NCBI GenBank assembly: GCA_002914845.1 | Contig: JXTC01000025.1 | Coordinates: 1,409,660 to 1,473,659 of the forward strand | Length of the DNA stretch: 64,000 nucleotides | Source: Trema orientale | Lineage: Eukaryota; Streptophyta; Magnoliopsida; Rosales; Cannabaceae | Reading direction: 5' to 3' | Notes under the pieces: generated by a model | Database searches by the model: none | What the model was told of the DNA's origin: nothing | What the model saw: only the letters and a program-made list of their open reading frames with translations | Program-made: the position numbers and the translations under genes | Shown: positions 59,652 to 64,000 of the stretch, one piece after another | How the letters are laid out: every line of letters starts with the position of its first letter | How positions within the stretch are numbered: position 1 is the first letter of the stretch

Positions 59652-61320
59652 AACAAGCTCCTTCCTTTCATCCCATTTTACTCTTTTAATAGTTTCAATA
59701 GGATTTTCTCCTTAATCTTAATTTCACGTGGATATGAAACTTTGGAGGAGTTACTATAAGTGATCACATGGTCTCAACTTGGTATCCATGTCAAGTCGGT
59801 AAGCTATATCAACCTTAAAAGATTTTCGCGGAATCCTCACTCAGTATGCTCACTCAAAATGATACTTTCAGTCTAACTCATTAGCTAGCTCTTCATCCTT
59901 TTCTAAATAATTAACTTATATAAGCCCTTTCAGATACAGGCTCAGAAGAAATAAAATCAAACTATAAAAAAACTTCACTTCACACTGGAACCAAAACACA
60001 CATATTAGAATTATAACAATAGAATCCTTGAATTAACTTTAACCCATTCTAAAATTTCAGTTACATATAGAAAAAATGCATGACAAATAAAGAATAAAAC
60101 TGAAATCAAATCAATATATTTGATTCTAATGAAATATAAAGCATAAAGGTAGTCATGGATGTAGTATTTTTGACGGGTGAGTACTATAATACTCCCACGA
60201 GATCGAGAGGCTAAGGAGGATAGAATTTGTTAGTTTTTGGAGAAAGAGAGGAGGTAAAGAGGAGCCAAAGACCTATCAAACTTAGCTGTAGAACTCCGGC
60301 TAGGTCGAAGACCAGCAGGGCGTGGATGAGAATTTGGTGGGTTCTAAAGAGAGATCAGATTCAGAGGGAAGAGAGATGGAAAGAAGAAAGGAGAAAGAGA
60401 GCCATCAATTTTTGTTTTCAGGTTATACCCATGAATTTTGGTGAGTTTTATAGAATTAAAAACATGTGCTTAGCACATGGTGTTCTAACGGAAATTATGG
60501 ATGGAAAGGAGTCTAAGGACTAATGTGTGATAAAAATTAATAATTTGGGATCTAAATGCTACAAAATAAAATTGGAGGACTTAAGTGATATGTTGGGAAA
60601 AGTTTGGGGACCCAGGTGATATTAACCTGTTATATTATGTTACTTCAAAATTTGATCCCTTCAAAAAAGAAAAATCAAAATTTGAAACATCTTTCCCCCA
60701 AAAAAAAAAAAAAACGAGAGCATACACGATGCTTTATCTTTTTTTTTTTCTTTTTTGAGATGATGCCAATATTTATTCCTATTTTTAATCTTAAATTATC
60801 TAGTTACGCCTGATTATGTATAAATTTTATAATAAAAAAATTTGAACTCATATGTTATTACTTGAGAAACCAACAATCAAACTGAAAGAAAAAGCACAAT
60901 TTTAGGTAAAAATTAGGTTATTTTTTCTTTCACTAAATATGAGATTAATCCAATTAATTATCGGATATAGAATCTTAAAAAAAAAAAAGTCAAAATAGAA
61001 GTTTGTCATTTACGGTCCTCCATTCATTATTCTAATACATAAGGAATCAATTGTTACCTTAACCATACACAACTCATTAAATGAAAAATTTATGGTAAAT
61101 TCAATAGAAAAATTTTCTCCTTTTTGGAATGGAATAATATTATTAATGTAAATTTCTTGAGATAGGATATATTGTAATTAATTTTTTTATATATAAAAGA
61201 GTTCTATTTTATTTTATTGTATTTTATGTTTAATTCAATTATTTTAATTTATTCAAAAAAATTATTCGAAAGAGAGTTTTGTTTTTTGTAATAAAGCAAA
61301 AGCCAATGGTGTGGGAGTGA
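59652..61320. other. Gene-free interval, partly retroelement-like
   Basis: Segment 59652-60520 has the composition of LTR sequence (for example GAACTCCGGCTAGGTCGAAG, then GA-rich text), but no ends or domains were found. The rest is AT-rich. 61250-61490 is presumed promoter and leader of the UBP gene. Confidence 0.4.
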
Positions 61321-61489
61321 ATGAGCCCAGCCTATGACCCGGCTCTCAGAGAAGCTCCGTCTCTCTCTCCTCCTCCACAAGCCAACCCGCTTTCTCTCTC
61401 TAAAACTTTCCGACCTCTCCGCCTCCACGCTCCACCTCTGCAAGTCTCTCGCACGCGCCCTCGCTTCCAAAACCCTAGCCCTCTTCACC

Positions 61490-64000
61490 ATGGACGATGT
61501 CTTCGCCGACGATATCGATTTCTGGGACCTCGATCGCTCCTCCAACTTCCGCTCCCAACGCCCTCGCCTTCTCGATAACGACGACGGCGATGGCGACTTG
61601 CTCGACCCTGAAGCCGATTCTGAGAAGGTCTACCTCGTCGTTGATGGGTATAGACTCTTCCTTTTCCCTTGTTTGGTTCCTGAGAGAATAAGAGAGAGAC
61701 AAATGGGTATTGGGTTTTGGTTTTGGTTTGTCAGTTTTAAGTGTTCCTCCTGTTTTTTTTTTTTTTTTTTCAAGTAATGGGTCTTTTTTCTTTTCGAGAA
61801 AAAAGTAATGGGTTTTTTTTTTAGCTTCAAAATTCTAAAGCTATATTTGTCACTATTTGGAGGATTTGGCAATAAAGGGGTTTAATTTAAAGAAATGAAG
61901 TGGACGAAAACCATTACATTTGGAGCCTATATTACGGATTGAGAAATAATGGCGGATTGAATTGGAATCTTAGTTCAAGAATTGGAGCCTTTTTCATGAG
62001 GTCCTCATTGGGTTTATATTGGTGTTTTTCAGGTGGTGGAAGGAGGTACAAACGCCTGCTGATTTTGTAGAAGGTGTTTCATACTATGTGTCGTCGAACA
62101 ACAATGACGCCGACTCGGAGATTTTACTGAATTTGAGGAAGAATGATGATGCACAAGAAGGGTTTTCCGGCCGTGAGTATGCTTTGTTTACCGAAGCAAC
62201 GTGGGTGCGTGCCCTTAAAAGGTCAGGGGTAATTCGTTTGTATGTCTTTAATTGAATTTGTCTGGTCGACAGCTTATATGGGGCCTCTAATTGGGGAGGA
62301 TTGACCTTTACGTTGTTCTAAGTATGTTTATGCTCAATGAAGCTTTATGGGTAGTTGTCAATAGTAGAGTTTTGATCTTACTAGACGGCTTTGTCGTCAA
62401 GCTAGAAAAAGCGGGCAGTTGTCTACGTTTAGTTTTTTGTTCTTCTATTATGTATCGCTTTCTTATTATTTTTTTGTTCGAAAAAATGTTCCTGTTCAAT
62501 CCTCAATCCTGATGTCCGCCTGAAATATATGCTCCATTATTACTTTCAGATGATTTTTTGAGGAGTAGGTGGTTTTGACAATATTGGGCATTGATTCCGC
62601 CACTCTTCTACAGGCATAACAATTTACATGCAGTTAAAATGGATTTTGGGACCTTGTCTGGTGTTGAAGATTTTTCGCAGAATGTGTTTCCTTTACAAAT
62701 TAAGCTTTTTGTTTCAATGGAGACAAATTCGGTGGTTGTGAACATAGCCAAAAAGGTTAGTGTGCTATCAGCCAAATGATTTTCCACTCTTTTATTCCTG
62801 CATACGCTTTTTGCATATTTTTGCACTGGAAAAAAACAAATAGTAATAGAAAACTGATTTTGGGAAAAAATTCAGTTGAGTTTTTCCATGAGAGGAGAAA
62901 TCTGTACAAATAGGAAGTCTACAGCCTAAAAAATGATGGAAAAAAAATACTAATAATGAAACCTGCTGGCCAAGAAGTCTACCGAAACTCCCACTCCTAG
63001 CTAATTTTTAGGTGTTTACAATAAATATTCTAAAAAAAGAAACAATACTACTGTAAAGGAATTATTTACAGCCCTATTCGGCAAGGGCAAATTACTTTAG
63101 TGGAGAAGCCAAATCAGCCATTATAAGTCAAACAAATCTTCCATACTACCAACAATTGTGCATGATAGAGCTGCTTCAGTAGGAGCAAACCTTCCCTAGA
63201 ATTTATGTATCATTGTGTAGTTGGATGGCTGTGGCATGCAATGTTTTTGGCAATCCAATGGGTATTAAGTCAATCTGCATGGAGGTTTAATCAAGGGATT
63301 CTGGAGTCAAGGAATTTTGAGTCATCCAAAATCTTTGTTGTATGGGATTAGATTCTTGGAAAGCTATGATGAGCCGTACGTTGGTCTAGATCAGTTATGT
63401 TTTGAATCTGCATGTTCTTATGATGCTTTGTTTGGTGGTTATTTGCTAGTTATTTATTTTGACGTGCGGATGTACCCTTTCTTATGTTTTCACTTTCTCA
63501 TAATTGATCTGTTTGACTTTGATAGCTGACTATAGATGCATTTTTCAGGACAATACAATTGATTCTTATAATAGAGCTTGTCAAATTTTTATTTCGGAGT
63601 CTGAGCCGGTGAGCAAATTGACATTTAATCATTTGCATTTTGATCCTTTTGACGATGTCTACTCATTCATGAGTTGATTTTGACAGTTGCATATTTGGGA
63701 CTTCTCAGGGAGGACAACAAAAATTGTGATGAATGAAAGTGCTAGTTTCCCTAATGATTCTTCTGGAAAGCCGAGTAGAGAGGTCTGAACCTTGGCACTA
63801 GGCATATACTAAAGTGATTATTTTACTATTGCAGATTTCTTGATCTATATTGCAGTTTATTTTGTTTGGTGTATAAATTCTACCATTTGGTTTTTATGTG
63901 ATTTATGCTTCATGTTGTCTATGCAGTACCTCCTGCAATTGCAAGTGGATGGATTTTCAGATTCCAATAATGATCAAGATGAGTGGGATGACGAAATGGC
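61490..64000 (+). CDS. UBP8-type ubiquitin-specific protease, 5' part
   Basis: Six exons lie in the window: 61490-61647, 62033-62221, 62614-62755, 63549-63608, 63687-63782 and 63927-64000. All are joined in frame by GT..AG introns, giving about 239 residues; the gene continues past the edge. The N-terminus is acidic (MDDVFADDIDFWDLDRSSNF). A DUSP-like region follows (GWWKEVQTPADFVEGVSYYV, REYALFTEATWVRALKRHNN). Next is a ubiquitin-like region (MDFGTLSGVEDFSQNVFPLQ, LHIWDFSGRTTKIVMNES, YLLQLQVDGFSDSN). Plant UBP5/8-type deubiquitinases have this order; the catalytic Cys and His boxes would lie downstream. I chose the ATG at 61490 (caccATGG context, after a leader with AAAACCCTAG). An in-frame ATG at 61334 would add 52 Leu/Ser-rich residues. 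The usual YRWW is DGWW here. Confidence 0.93.

Noticed and set aside
58736..59671. 311-codon frame
   Set aside because: It consists mainly of unknown residues across the assembly gap.

Overview
This window is nuclear DNA from a flowering plant, most likely a woody eudicot. The genes have plant-type introns (GT..AG, AT-rich). The products are plant families (type I MADS-box, ATL RING-H2, ML-domain lipid-binding, plant glutaredoxin-like, NT-C2, UBP8-type deubiquitinase). The long AT-rich intergenic DNA is full of degenerate transposons. I cannot name the species. A run of Ns at 58975-59651 is an assembly gap.

Seven protein-coding genes are supported. In order: a single-exon M-gamma-type MADS-box gene (857-2257, +); a three-exon gene for a secreted 246-aa plant protein of unknown function (13175-11141, -); a single-exon ATL-type RING-H2 E3 ligase (18878-19414, +); a four-exon ML (MD-2-related lipid recognition) protein (25865-28040, +); a single-exon glutaredoxin-like protein without the usual active-site cysteines (30717-31607, +); a four-exon NT-C2 protein of 762 aa (41706-38454, -); and the first six exons of a UBP8-type deubiquitinase that runs off the right edge (61490-64000, +). 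They are ordinary independent plant genes, not an operon or cluster. From memory only, the ML and NT-C2 genes resemble Arabidopsis At3g11780 and At3g11760, which would make the 25-42 kb interval a conserved microsyntenic pair.

The rest is repeats, and these hold the most informative signals. Region 2.37-5.07 kb, directly downstream of the MADS gene, holds about four ~0.5-kb tandem units, and the same flank reappears at 7.97-9.40 kb on the far side of a retroelement-like block. At 32871-35886 there is a 3.0-kb Mutator-like element with inverted ends and a 9-bp near-perfect target duplication. It carries a remnant exon of a Ulp1-type (C48) protease and a dense palindromic minisatellite of TTGACC..GGTCAA units. 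At 46985-50291 lie three retroposons in the same orientation, each bounded by target-site duplications of 11-18 bp. Two hairpin MITEs have exact 11-bp and 9-bp target duplications (22193-22329, 53579-53729). Two 122-bp LTR-like units and an inverted partial third are spaced by ATAAA (15012-15359). A copia-like solo LTR lies at 43143-44316, and several AT-rich dispersed families recur three or four times.

All repeat families were recognised by reading and aligning by eye. No database was consulted, so class names given to non-coding repeats are inferences from termini and target duplications.
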